Positions 8,424 through 16,021 of a stretch of 32,577 bases of DNA are shown here, piece after piece. The notes beneath the pieces were generated by a model, which did no database searches, was not told the origin of the DNA, and saw only the letters and a list, made by a program, of their open reading frames with translations. Position 1 is the first letter of the stretch; each line of letters starts with the position of its first letter. The translations under genes and the position numbers were made by a program. Origin of the DNA: Candidatus Rifleibacteriota bacterium (GTDB taxonomy: Bacteria > Riflebacteria > Ozemobacteria > Ozemobacterales > Ozemobacteraceae); the NCBI GenBank assembly GCA_022704885.1, contig JAKJFO010000026.1:1-32577 (forward strand), in the 5' to 3' direction.

Positions 8424-9154
8424 CTGATTTTTCCCATGGCCTGATTCTGCAGTTCAAACAGCTTTTTTATACCGGCTTCGCCGATTTTGAGCATTTCATC
8501 AAGTTCGCTGCGGCTGAAATCACCGTCTTCGGCAGTGCCCTGAACTTCGATAAAGCCGCCCTTGGCGTTCATCACCAGATTCAGATCGGTTTCGGCGCGC
8601 GAATCTTCGATATAATCGAGATCGAGGCATGGTTTGCCATTTACTATACCGATACTCACAGCAGCAACCTGATTGATGATCGGATTTTCGGTAAGTTTGC
8701 CTTCGGCCATCAGCTTTTTTACAGCCATATCTAGTGCTACCATGGCACCGGTAATCGATGCAGTGCGCGTGCCGCCATCGGCCTGAATGACGTCACAATC
8801 TATCATCAGAGTGCGTGGCCCAAGCTTTTTGAGATCAAGCGCACAACGCATCGAGCGCCCGATCAGACGTTGAATTTCATGAACACGGCCCTTGACCGTA
8901 GTTTTGCCGTAGCCGGCGCGGTCATTACGAACCAGTCCGGCGGCGGGCATCAGGGCATATTCAGCGGTTATCCAGCCCTGCGGCACTTCACGGGCGGCAA
9001 CATAAGGAGGAACTTTTTCATCGACCTGCACAGTACACAACACCCTGGTGTCTCCAAAAGATATCAGAGCTGAGCCATGGGGATATTTTACATAACCGGT
9101 CTCTATGCTGACCGGCCTGAGTTGATCGTAAGCGCGACCGTCGTGTCTGGCCAT
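8420..9154 (-). CDS. rph: Ribonuclease PH
   Basis: A 244-residue phosphorolytic 3'-to-5' exoribonuclease that trims tRNA 3' ends; it forms a ring-shaped hexamer. It begins MARHDGRAYDQLRPVSIETG, the classical RNase PH opening. It continues with HGSALISFGDTRVLC, the phosphate-binding and core stretch PPYVAAREVPQGWITAEYAL with RNDRAGYGK, IGRSMRCALDL, and TLMIDCDVIQADGGTRTASITGA in the second half. The frame extends 15 codons upstream, but start 9154 is chosen because it matches the family start exactly and has GGAGGAAATTAAC in front. It is the first gene of the rph-rdgB-cheW-rubredoxin cluster. A weak promoter (TTAACT-16-TATCTT) is readable about 50 bases upstream. Confidence 0.98.
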   Translation of the reverse strand: MARHDGRAYDQLRPVSIETGYVKYPHGSALISFGDTRVLCTVQVDEKVPPYVAAREVPQGWITAEYALMPAAGLVRNDRAGYGKTTVKGRVHEIQRLIGRSMRCALDLKKLGPRTLMIDCDVIQADGGTRTASITGAMVALDMAVKKLMAEGKLTENPIINQVAAVSIGIVNGKPCLDLDYIEDSRAETDLNLVMNAKGGFIEVQGTAEDGDFSRSELDEMLKIGEAGIKKLFELQNQAMGKIR

Positions 9155-9510
9155 GTTAATTTCCTCCGAAACGCAAATTTTACCAGGCAAAGATATCACG
9201 TTGGCCGGCCCAGTTAAAGAAAAACTTGTAAATTACCGGTCTGTCAAAGCTGAATGATGTTTAAGAATCGTTGTCGTTGTCGAAGAATCTCACGCAGAGC
9301 CACTGAGGTGCAGAAGAGGATTCAGATAAATTCGTAGATTGCTGCTGATTATCTGCTTACCTGGAATTGCTGCCAATGAGCTTCAACAAGGTGTACACTT
9401 TTTTTTATAAAAATCTTGCGAGGGGGGTTACGGGTTGGCAAAATTATTCTTATACTCAAAAACATCATAAATCATGCAATTCATAAGAAACCAACTGGAG
9501 GTTACAAGTT
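9155..9510. other. Intergenic region between rph and the Lys-rich secreted protein
   Basis: No gene is seen in these 356 bases. They hold the 5' regions of both flanking, divergent genes. Also visible are a short run of GTTGTC units (about 9269-9281), a CACGCAGAGCCACTGAGGTG stretch (9291-9310) resembling intergenic repeat phrases found in many bacterial genomes, and a TATACT (9451-9456) that could be the -10 for the downstream gene, with no good -35. Confidence 0.6.
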
Positions 9511-9966
9511 ATGAGTAAAGTGTATAAAACCCTCGCAGTCCTTCTTCTTGCCTTTGGCTTCTTCGCAGTATCAGGCGAAATCGACCAGGTTATGGCTGCC
9601 AAAAAGAAAGGCTGTCAGTCCTTCTTCAAAAAAGCAGCCAGCAAAATGAAAAGAAACATCAAAAAGGCCTGCAAAAAGACCAAGCGCGCTTTCGTAAATG
9701 CAGGTTCTGCCGTTACCAACAAGATAATGGACAGCGCCGTAAAAGCCAAATCCAAGATCACCGGCAAAAAAGCCAAGAAGACCTGGGTAAAAGGTCACTA
9801 CAAGAAGGGTGCCAAGAGCCACACCAAGGGTCATTTCCGCAAGGTAAGCAAAAAGGGCGGCAAGAAAAGCTCAAGTTCCTCCAGCAGCGCACCGGCAGTA
9901 AGCGGTCAGCCCCTTCCCCCGGCACAGGATCCAGTTCTACCGAATTTTAACCGTTCGAAGCGATAA
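9511..9966 (+). CDS. Secreted, very basic Lys-rich protein with WVKGHY-type motifs
   Basis: A 151-residue protein of unknown function. Residues 1-29 form a signal peptide (MSKVYK, a hydrophobic stretch, and a likely cleavage after VMA). The mature part is dominated by Lys, with Cys34 and Cys54, then KKTWVKGHYKKG followed by SHTKGHFRKV: two spaced [WT]-x-K-G-H-[YF] units. A run of seven Ser and a Pro-rich tail follow. GH-aromatic units recall the WVxGHW repeats of small exported proteins, but I cannot name a family. The charge suggests binding to nucleic acid, polyanionic surface polymer or envelope; this is inference. A good Shine-Dalgarno (CTGGAGG) stands 9 bases before ATG. The gene is monocistronic: it is followed by a terminator-like hairpin at 10005-10034. 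Confidence 0.75.
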   Translation: MSKVYKTLAVLLLAFGFFAVSGEIDQVMAAKKKGCQSFFKKAASKMKRNIKKACKKTKRAFVNAGSAVTNKIMDSAVKAKSKITGKKAKKTWVKGHYKKGAKSHTKGHFRKVSKKGGKKSSSSSSSAPAVSGQPLPPAQDPVLPNFNRSKR

Positions 9967-9968
9967 TG

Positions 9969-9977
9969 TGATATAAT
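9969..9977 (+). promoter_or_regulatory. Extended -10 promoter ahead of the acetyltransferase
   Basis: TGATATAAT is a perfect extended -10 element (TGn + TATAAT) just after the stop codon of the Lys-rich protein. The -35 region is poor (TTAACC with 19-base spacing). A transcript from here would begin near 9984 and carry the hairpin at 10005-10030 in its leader. Confidence 0.45.
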
Positions 9978-10004
9978 ACGCCGGTTCTAACAACTCAATC
10001 GAAG

Positions 10005-10034
10005 CAGGTTTGTCTCTTGAGGCAGACCTGTTTT
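10005..10034 (+). terminator. Intrinsic terminator or leader attenuator
   Basis: A 10-bp stem (CAGGTTTGTC with GGCAGACCTG, two G-U pairs) with loop TCTTGA, followed by TTTTCATTTT. It sits 39 bases after the stop of the Lys-rich protein and 30 bases before the acetyltransferase start. It can terminate the upstream transcript, or act as an attenuator if the promoter at 9969-9977 is used. Confidence 0.7.
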
Positions 10035-10064
10035 CATTTTCAGAAAACCCAGGTGTCGAAATGT

Positions 10065-10538
10065 ATGAAATCAGATTATTTCAGTGTTGAGGGACCGTCG
10101 TTAAACAAGGGTGAGGAATGTGAGAAGATCCTGAGTCGGCTACCGGAATGGTTTGGCAGTGGTGACGCGTTGACCGGTTACCGTGCCGAAATCGACATGC
10201 TGCCGACCTTCATGATCAGAAGACACGACCAGAGCTGTGGCTTTATCTGCATCAAGCCGCACTTCAAGGAATCGGTAGAGCTTTATGTGCTTGGCCTGCT
10301 GCCAGAATTTCACCGTCACGGCATCGGACGCTCGGCCATCGAATCGGTAACCGAGTATTGCCGATCGCGTGGGTATGAATACATGCAGGTAAAGACTGTG
10401 AGTTCGTCGAGTGACTGGCCGCACTACGAAGAAACCCGAAAATTTTATCTGTCACTGGGCTTCAAGCCACTCGAAGAGTACCCGTTATTCTGGGGCCAAG
10501 GCAACCCATGCCTGCAGATGATTAAAAAAATCGCATGA
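10065..10538 (+). CDS. GNAT-family N-acetyltransferase
   Basis: A 157-residue cytoplasmic acetyltransferase of unknown substrate. The acetyl-CoA pyrophosphate loop is clear at residues ~82-90 (FHRHGIGRS, matching Q/R-x-x-G-x-G/A). It follows a beta strand ending LYVLGLLPE and is followed by the typical helix AIESVTEYCRSRGYEYMQV. The C-terminal RKFYLSLGFKPLEEY is the usual FYxxxGF motif. The frame is open upstream to 10017, but ATG 10065 is preferred because AGGTG stands 9 bases before it and the upstream codons overlap the hairpin. GNAT enzymes acetylate amines of small molecules, antibiotics or proteins; nothing in the context narrows this down. Confidence 0.85.
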   Translation: MKSDYFSVEGPSLNKGEECEKILSRLPEWFGSGDALTGYRAEIDMLPTFMIRRHDQSCGFICIKPHFKESVELYVLGLLPEFHRHGIGRSAIESVTEYCRSRGYEYMQVKTVSSSSDWPHYEETRKFYLSLGFKPLEEYPLFWGQGNPCLQMIKKIA

Positions 10539-10562
10539 CATAGCGACCTGATAATTATTTGC

Positions 10563-10592
10563 TTGTAAAATTCGGCCTGAATGTTCTATGCT
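10563..10592 (+). promoter_or_regulatory. Candidate promoter for the RibK-like/MBL gene set
   Basis: TTGTAA (10563-10568) and TATGCT (10587-10592) are separated by 18 bases, 34 bases before the next start codon. Each box matches the sigma70 consensus at four of six positions. Eye-based prediction. Confidence 0.35.
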
Positions 10593-10625
10593 TGGTTGCA
10601 GAACCTGTGAAGGAGAGTTTGCCAC

Positions 10626-11072
10626 ATGGGAATCATCAAAGGCAGAATACAGAGAGGACTCGGCGAGTCAAAAAATACCGTTCGCGAGCAGATGCCGTTT
10701 TTCCGTGAATGCTTTCCTGAGGTGACCGGCTGCAAAGAAGGCACGATTAACATTCTGCTCGAAAAGCCGCTGGTAATACTCACGCCCGACTTTACCAGCA
10801 AACCACTGCCATGGCACCCTGCCTTCAAGGTGGTCAAAGGTGGCGAAGTCTTCAAATTCGTGCGCATCAACATCACGGTCGAAGGCTGCAAACCAGTAAA
10901 AGCCTGGATATACAAGGCGCAGTTCTCACCATACCACGACAATCCTTTCTACATCGAGGTGCTCGCCCCACCCATCGGTTTCAGCGGCGAACCCTCATGC
11001 TCGATCGAAATTCTCAGCAGATGCAGCGAGGGTTTTGTGGTAGTCGATGATTCAGAGCGACCGGCAGGCTGA
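10626..11072 (+). CDS. Small protein resembling archaeal CTP-dependent riboflavin kinase (RibK/DUF120 fold)
   Basis: A 148-residue protein. Archaeal RibK makes FMN from riboflavin using CTP. From memory of that family, this sequence follows its layout. An N-terminal strand is followed by RGLGES (residues 10-15; RibK has SGLGEG at the CTP loop), then an aromatic helix. Next comes EGTINILL (38-45; RibK has EGTLN, where Thr and Asn hold the metal). A late AWIYKAQFSPYHDNPFYIEV with LAP resembles RibK's IIEIIAP stretch. Bacteria normally use the unrelated RibF, so the similarity is unusual. The start is firm: AGGAGAG stands 9 bases before ATG. The stop is two bases before the MBL hydrolase start, so the two are co-translated. 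It could instead be a non-catalytic member of the fold. Confidence 0.5.
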   Translation: MGIIKGRIQRGLGESKNTVREQMPFFRECFPEVTGCKEGTINILLEKPLVILTPDFTSKPLPWHPAFKVVKGGEVFKFVRINITVEGCKPVKAWIYKAQFSPYHDNPFYIEVLAPPIGFSGEPSCSIEILSRCSEGFVVVDDSERPAG

Positions 11073-11074
11073 GA

Positions 11075-11956
11075 ATGGAACTGGCGCGCCTCACCGAGCG
11101 GGTGTTATGGGTTCGCGGCCCCGCCAATGTCGGCATAATTCTGCTTGAAAACAGCAATGTCGCCCTGATAGATTCTGGCTGCGACGAGCAGTTCGCCAGA
11201 AAACTTCATGAGCTGCTCTCAGATTATCGTTTCAAGGTCTCACACATTCTCAATACTCACGCTCACGCCGACCACATCGGAGGCAACAGCTATTTTCAGG
11301 AAAAGTGCGGCTGCAGGATAATGGCTTCGACGCTCGAGGCTCCCACCATAAGGCAACCCCTGATTCAATGTGCCGTACTGTTCGCCGGCGCCCCGATCAG
11401 CGATCTGATGAACCGCTTCATCATGGCGAATCCGAGTCAGGTCGAGGTTGTCAGCACAAATGAGCTGCAGCTCGGCGATCTCAGAATCGAGATACTCGAC
11501 CTACCAGGCCATTCGGTAAATCAGAAGGGTTTTCTCGTCGATGGCGTGGCATTCGTTGCTGACACGCTTTTTCCTGACAACTTTTTCAGCAAGCAGCGCC
11601 TGCCTTTCAATTATGACCCGCACGCGCACGCACAGACACTCGAAAAGCTGAGAAAAATCGAAGCCCGCTGTTACATCGGCGGCCACTTCCTGCCGCAGAA
11701 CGAGATCAACACACTCATCGCCAACAACCTCAGCCATCTCAACGAATCGGTTGAATTCATGCGCGGCCTGCTCAAGGCGCCGATGCCGCAGGATCGAGTG
11801 GTCAAAGCATTTCTTGACCATTATGGGCTCAAAAAGACGAGCTGGGAATACTATCTTTATCGCGCCACCGTGAATGGCTATCTGTCGTCGCTGCACCGGC
11901 GCGGCGAAATCAAATACCGGGTTCTCGACAACCTGCCGGTGTGGTATGCAGCATAG
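11075..11956 (+). CDS. Metallo-beta-lactamase-fold hydrolase
   Basis: A 293-residue cytoplasmic metallohydrolase. The dinuclear metal site is complete: THAHADH at residues 61-67 (His62, His64, Asp66, His67), LPGHS with His146, ADTLFP with Asp163, and IGGH with His204. The order and spacing fit the class B fold used by glyoxalase II, lactonases and other esterases. After about residue 225 a helical C-terminal extension ends in YLSSLHRRGEIKYRV, which looks like a winged-helix tail. It starts two bases after the RibK-like gene and its stop overlaps the next gene by 11 bases, indicating a three-gene operon. The substrate cannot be told from sequence; the family is broad. Confidence 0.9.
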   Translation: MELARLTERVLWVRGPANVGIILLENSNVALIDSGCDEQFARKLHELLSDYRFKVSHILNTHAHADHIGGNSYFQEKCGCRIMASTLEAPTIRQPLIQCAVLFAGAPISDLMNRFIMANPSQVEVVSTNELQLGDLRIEILDLPGHSVNQKGFLVDGVAFVADTLFPDNFFSKQRLPFNYDPHAHAQTLEKLRKIEARCYIGGHFLPQNEINTLIANNLSHLNESVEFMRGLLKAPMPQDRVVKAFLDHYGLKKTSWEYYLYRATVNGYLSSLHRRGEIKYRVLDNLPVWYAA

Positions 11957-12425
11957 ATCGACAATAATCGCCATGGTATTGATCTGCAGCGCAGCTGCAC
12001 CGACAGCGGCGCAGACGGTTACGCGCTGGAACCGCATTCCGGCGAATGGCGGCACACCGCAGACCGTCAGACACCCGCTCGAACGCGCCGACCAGCCTGG
12101 GGAACTGTTCAGATTCAGTTACGAGACGCCGCCGGTAACCACAATGATGCGTCGTATCAGACACGGGTTCAGCGAACTGTTTCCCGAACCGGTTCCAGAA
12201 TTGAGCGAAATCGACATCAGCCGGGCAACGCAACTGCTCGAAGAACTCGACATCGAAGCCGAAAGCGCTCTTGAACTTGGCTACGACACGCTCGATCTCA
12301 GCAAAGAATTGTCGATATTCGACCCTGACCGGGTTGTCGAAGAAAAAGCCAGCGACAGCCTCGAATTACCTGAAACTTCAGACCTGCAGCCGGCAACAGT
12401 CACTTTTCCCATCGGCGAAAATTGA
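11946..12425 (+). CDS. Exported protein of unknown function
   Basis: A 159-residue protein that I do not recognise. The start at ATG 11946 is chosen over an upstream in-frame codon because it produces a clean signal peptide: MQHRSTIIAMVLICSAAAPT, with cleavage expected after TAA. The mature part is acidic and lacks further membrane segments. It contains a Pro-rich stretch (LFPEPVPELSEIDIS) and a Leu/Glu-rich segment likely to be helical (ATQLLEELDIEAESALELG). It overlaps the MBL hydrolase gene by 11 bases, so it is likely co-expressed. Composition is unlike a lipoprotein, as no lipobox Cys follows the hydrophobic core. Confidence 0.65.
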   Translation: MQHRSTIIAMVLICSAAAPTAAQTVTRWNRIPANGGTPQTVRHPLERADQPGELFRFSYETPPVTTMMRRIRHGFSELFPEPVPELSEIDISRATQLLEELDIEAESALELGYDTLDLSKELSIFDPDRVVEEKASDSLELPETSDLQPATVTFPIGEN

Positions 12426-12435
12426 GCATTACCGA

Positions 12436-12711
12436 CTATTCAGATTTTGCCTTCTGGTGACATGCCTGGCAAAGAACCGGGCGATCCTGACTTGGCACAA
12501 AACACAATTTGCTCTGCTCACCGCAGACGCTGCACACTGCCACCCGCTTTTCGCCTGGCATTTCGCATATTGTGCGCAATTTTTCGGCAAAACAGGCACC
12601 GCAGTAAAGCGGCGGCACGTCACACCCGTGCTCGGCAAGAAATTCGCGTTGCGCAGTGCTGAAAATGAAAGCAGCTCCGCAGCATCTGCAAACCAGATTC
12701 CCTGAACTCAT
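12436..12711 (-). CDS. Small zinc-ribbon protein with several Cys-pair knuckles
   Basis: A 91-residue protein with three or four metal-binding Cys pairs. It shows CRCCG near residue 8, CGAC near 37, CSVCG near 60 and CQAC near 82. The second half (VCSVCGEQSKLCFVPSQDRP followed by VLCQAC) matches the compact Cxx-C ~17 residues Cxx-C ribbon seen in many small bacterial proteins. The first half, CRCCGAAFIFSTAQREF, resembles the probable zinc-ribbon (trcl-type) domain. Cytoplasmic; function unknown, probably protein or nucleic-acid contact. A strong Shine-Dalgarno (AAGGAGATCGGC) precedes ATG. It is convergent with the exported protein (10 bp gap) and divergent from the HEAT gene. The plus strand here is open but has no ribosome site. 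Confidence 0.8.
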   Translation of the reverse strand: MSSGNLVCRCCGAAFIFSTAQREFLAEHGCDVPPLYCGACFAEKLRTICEMPGEKRVAVCSVCGEQSKLCFVPSQDRPVLCQACHQKAKSE

Positions 12712-12759
12712 GCCGATCTCCTTAGGTCAATATCAGCCGTCAAAAACCTGCGACTCAGG

Positions 12760-12788
12760 TTGAGAATGCCTGCAGTATCTGTTACCAT
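12760..12788 (+). promoter_or_regulatory. Promoter positioned for a leaderless HEAT-protein transcript
   Basis: TTGAGA (12760-12765) and TACCAT (12783-12788) stand 17 bases apart. The expected start of transcription, about seven bases on, falls at 12795-12796, right at the ATG (12797). The gene has no Shine-Dalgarno site, which agrees with a leaderless mRNA. Confidence 0.35.
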
Positions 12789-12796
12789 GTGTACCT

Positions 12797-13936
12797 ATGC
12801 AGGCAGCAAAAACTTATAAAGTTATTATACCTTACAGCGAATCGGCGAATCCACGCAAAAAATTCAAGATCGAATACACGGTGGCCGCGGTCGATCGCGA
12901 ATCGGCGCTCAAAAAGGCCGAGCGAGAATTCGACTCTTACACCGACTACAACAGCGCCTCATGGGTGCGCAGCATCGAGCGTGAGGGAATACGCATCTGG
13001 AAGCTGCTGCCTGACCGGCCACAGACGCCTGAGCGCATCGACGAGCTTGCAAAGAAGCTCGTATCTGAAGACGAAGATATCGTCTACAACAGCCTCAAGG
13101 CACTCGGCGAACTCGAAGACGCTTCGGCCAGCTCTCAGATAATCCACGTATTCAGACATAATAACCCCGAACTGGTGGCGCTCGCCGTCGAAACCCTGGG
13201 CAGAATAGGCGACCCCAGCAATCTTGGCGCCATACAGGGGTTATACAAACAAGATACTCACCCGCGTATCAAAGCCTGTGTCGTCGCAGCGACCGGCAAA
13301 CTGGCACTGCCGAACGACAATGTCGTCAGCTTTCTTACCCGCGCCCTGCAGGAAGAAGACGCCCGCGTGCGCGCCAACGCCATCGAAGCGATCGAACGCC
13401 TCGATCTGCCCGATGTCACCCGTCTGCTGCTGCCAATGCTCAACGACGAAGACAACCGGGTGCGCGCCAACGTAATCAAAGCCCTCTGGAACAAAGAAAG
13501 CCACGACCAGCTGCTCGCGGCGCTCAAGGTCATGGCCATCGACGACAACCCCTGGATGAAAGCTTCAGCAGTGTTCGTGCTCGACAAGGTCAATATTCCG
13601 GGACGTCTCGAACTGCTCGCCGACATGGCCGCAGACGCCCATCCCAAGATCCGGCAGAATGCGCGCGAGGCGCTTTTCCGCCAGAATGGAATCGAATGCA
13701 TACCCTGGTGGCTCGAAACTCTCGAAAACGACGACGAATTTTCGCAGATAGCCGGCAAGGTAGTCAACATGGGCGATAGAGCGCTTTCTACCATTCTCGC
13801 TTTCAACGGCCAGACCGAAAAAAGCCGCCGATACGCTGGGATGCTGCTTGATCTTCTCGAACAGAAGGTGCTGCAGTCTTCTGGCTGGATCAGCTGGCTG
13901 AAGACCAAACAAAAACGGCTGTTCAGGAACAGCTGA
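12797..13936 (+). CDS. HEAT-repeat protein
   Basis: A 379-residue cytoplasmic protein. Residues 1-75 form a separate N-terminal domain (KTYKVIIPYSESANPRKKF, then a helix ESALKKAEREF and a strand GIRIWKLLPD). Residues ~80-345 are HEAT-like helical repeats: VYNSLKALGELED, LVALAVETLGRIGDP, RIKACVVAATGKL, RVRANAIEAIERLDLPDV, RVRANVIKALWNKES, WMKASAVFVLDKV and KIRQNAREALFRQNG, each about 31-38 residues. HEAT arrays are scaffolds for protein binding; no catalytic motif is seen. The gene lies between the zinc-ribbon gene (divergent) and ftsH. No ribosome site is visible ahead of ATG, see the promoter entry. Confidence 0.88.
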   Translation: MQAAKTYKVIIPYSESANPRKKFKIEYTVAAVDRESALKKAEREFDSYTDYNSASWVRSIEREGIRIWKLLPDRPQTPERIDELAKKLVSEDEDIVYNSLKALGELEDASASSQIIHVFRHNNPELVALAVETLGRIGDPSNLGAIQGLYKQDTHPRIKACVVAATGKLALPNDNVVSFLTRALQEEDARVRANAIEAIERLDLPDVTRLLLPMLNDEDNRVRANVIKALWNKESHDQLLAALKVMAIDDNPWMKASAVFVLDKVNIPGRLELLADMAADAHPKIRQNAREALFRQNGIECIPWWLETLENDDEFSQIAGKVVNMGDRALSTILAFNGQTEKSRRYAGMLLDLLEQKVLQSSGWISWLKTKQKRLFRNS

Positions 13937-13954
13937 GCCCAGTCCAACATTAAA

Positions 13955-13983
13955 TTGATAAGTGGCCAGGCTTGTGATAGCAT
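13955..13983 (+). promoter_or_regulatory. Promoter of ftsH-wecB
   Basis: TTGATA (13955-13960) and TAGCAT (13978-13983) with a 17-base spacer, 49 bases before the ftsH start. The -35 matches the consensus at five positions and the -10 at four. Confidence 0.5.
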
Positions 13984-14032
13984 GGCAATCATATTTACAG
14001 GCATCTGAAAAACCAACAACAGGCACAGGATT

Positions 14033-16015
14033 ATGAAAGAACAACCCACCAAGATGAAAACAGTCGCACTTTACGCTCTGCTGCTCATCCTTCTGCTAAC
14101 AGCGTTCACCAATATCGCGGGCACCAAGAAGGTCGACCGGCTGAAATATTCTGAATTTCTCAAGATCATCAAGGGCGAAGACACCAGCCGCATGATTTCG
14201 AGCATCAAAATCAATGACCGTGAGATTTCAGGGCGCATTCAGAAACAGGTAACACTCGGTTCGAGCAATGAAGTCCCTGCCACCAACTTCGTCGTCATCG
14301 TTCCCGACGACCCCGGCCTGATGGAAATCATCAGAAATTCGAACATCATCATCGAAGCCGAACCGCCGGCGCAGATGTCATGGTGGCTCAACCTGCTGAT
14401 CAACTGGTTCCCGTTCATACTGCTGATCGGCGCCTGGCTTTACATTCTGCAGAAAATGCAGGGCGGCGGCGCCAAGGCCCTCAGCTTCGGGAAAAGCCGC
14501 GCGCGCATGGTCGACCCGACCGAAAAACGGGTAATGTTCAAAGATGTCGCCGGCGTCACCGAAGCCAAAGAAGATCTGCTCGAAGTCGTCGAGTTCCTCA
14601 AGGAACCGCGCAAATTCACTGATCTTGGCGCAAAAATTCCGCGCGGCGTATTGCTGTTCGGGCCTCCGGGCACCGGCAAGACGCTGCTCGCCCGTGCTGT
14701 TGCCGGCGAAGCCAATGTGCCGTTTTTCAACATCAGCGGTTCTGAATTCGTCGAAATGTTCGTCGGCGTTGGCGCCTCGCGCGTTCGCGACCTCTTTGAA
14801 CAGGCTCGCAAGAATGCTCCCTGTATAATTTTCATGGATGAAATCGACGCAGTCGGCCGCCAGCGCGGCGCCGGTCTCGGCGGCGGCCATGACGAACGCG
14901 AACAGACCTTGAACCAGCTGCTCGTCGAAATGGATGGTTTCGATAATACCAAGGGCATCATTCTGGTGGCCGCCACCAACCGACCTGACGTTCTCGACCC
15001 GGCGCTGCTGCGCCCCGGCCGTTTCGACCGCCGTATCGTTGTCGACCAGCCCGATATCAGGGGCCGCGAAGAAATTCTCAAGATTCATGTCCGCGATAAA
15101 CCGGTCGCCGATGATGTCGATCTCGCCGTGCTGGCTCGCCGCACTCCCGGCTTCGTCGGCGCTGATCTGGCGAACCTGACCAACGAAGCTGCGATTCTGG
15201 CTGCCCGTCATGGCCGCAAAATCGTGATAATGGGCGACTTCGAAGCTTCGATCGACAAGGTTATCGCCGGATCTGAACGCAAGAGCCGCATCATTTCTGA
15301 AAAAGAAAAAGAAAATACTGCCTATCATGAAATGGGTCACGCACTGGTTGCGGCCTTCCTGCCCAATACCGACCCAGTCCATAAAATCACCATCATTCCG
15401 CGTGGCATGGCACTCGGCATGACCATGCAGCTGCCGGTCGAAGACCGCCTGACCGTCTCGCGCAGCCACCTCAAAAATCAGCTGTGCGTTCTGCTTGCCG
15501 GCCGTGCCGCCGAAAAAATCGTTTTCGACGAGCTGACTTCCGGCGCCAAAAACGATATCGAGCGCGCCACCAAGATCGCGCGCAAAATGGTCTGCGAGCT
15601 TGGCATGAGCGACGAAATCGGCCCGCTGCATCTCGGCGACGACAATCAAACAGTATTCCTGGGCCGCGAATTTAACACGCGCAACGATCTTTCTGACGAA
15701 ACTGCCCGCAAAATCGACGCCGAAATCAGACAGCTGATCGACTGGTCTCAGAATAAGGCCATGGAAATTCTCACCGAAAACCGTGAACTGCTAAATCGGG
15801 CTTCAAAAGCGCTGCTAGAACGCGAAACCATCAACGGTGAAGAATTCAAAGAACTCATTGCCGGCCGCGAGCTGCCGCCTCTGCCGCCGCCGCAGCCCAA
15901 ACCGATAGAAATCGCGGTCGAAGCCATTTCTGATGCCGGCAAGGCCAACCAGCAGGCACACGAGCAAAAGCCGCCAAAAGACTACAATCCGGGCGAATAT
16001 CGAAAAGACCCGTAG
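14033..16015 (+). CDS. ftsH: ATP-dependent zinc metalloprotease FtsH
   Basis: A 660-residue inner-membrane AAA+ protease that pulls out and degrades damaged membrane proteins and some cytoplasmic regulators. Order: TM ~10-29, a periplasmic FtsH-extracellular domain, TM ~117-138, AAA module ~155-400, M41 protease ~420-600, and a Pro-rich C-terminal tail. Motifs: Walker A GPPGTGKT (210-217), Walker B IIFMDE (265-270), second-region-of-homology [20 protein letters not shown] (314-333), and zinc site HEMGH (432-436; the usual middle residue is Ala, here Met). The third ligand is in [13 protein letters not shown]. Length is normal. The start has a weak AGGATT ribosome site. wecB follows after 6 bases. 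This is one of the most certain calls in the window. Confidence 0.99.
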   Translation: MKEQPTKMKTVALYALLLILLLTAFTNIAGTKKVDRLKYSEFLKIIKGEDTSRMISSIKINDREISGRIQKQVTLGSSNEVPATNFVVIVPDDPGLMEIIRNSNIIIEAEPPAQMSWWLNLLINWFPFILLIGAWLYILQKMQGGGAKALSFGKSRARMVDPTEKRVMFKDVAGVTEAKEDLLEVVEFLKEPRKFTDLGAKIPRGVLLFGPPGTGKTLLARAVAGEANVPFFNISGSEFVEMFVGVGASRVRDLFEQARKNAPCIIFMDEIDAVGRQRGAGLGGGHDEREQTLNQLLVEMDGFDNTKGIILVAATNRPDVLDPALLRPGRFDRRIVVDQPDIRGREEILKIHVRDKPVADDVDLAVLARRTPGFVGADLANLTNEAAILAARHGRKIVIMGDFEASIDKVIAGSERKSRIISEKEKENTAYHEMGHALVAAFLPNTDPVHKITIIPRGMALGMTMQLPVEDRLTVSRSHLKNQLCVLLAGRAAEKIVFDELTSGAKNDIERATKIARKMVCELGMSDEIGPLHLGDDNQTVFLGREFNTRNDLSDETARKIDAEIRQLIDWSQNKAMEILTENRELLNRASKALLERETINGEEFKELIAGRELPPLPPPQPKPIEIAVEAISDAGKANQQAHEQKPPKDYNPGEYRKDP

Positions 16016-16021
16016 AATCAA

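Noticed and set aside
9434..9456. Sigma54-type promoter before the Lys-rich protein (TTGGCA ... )
   Set aside because: The TGGCA is not followed by a GC at the -12 position, so the element is incomplete.
14378..15649. A 423-codon open frame antisense to ftsH
   Set aside because: It lies fully within ftsH on the other strand, has no ribosome site and reflects the codon bias of the real gene.
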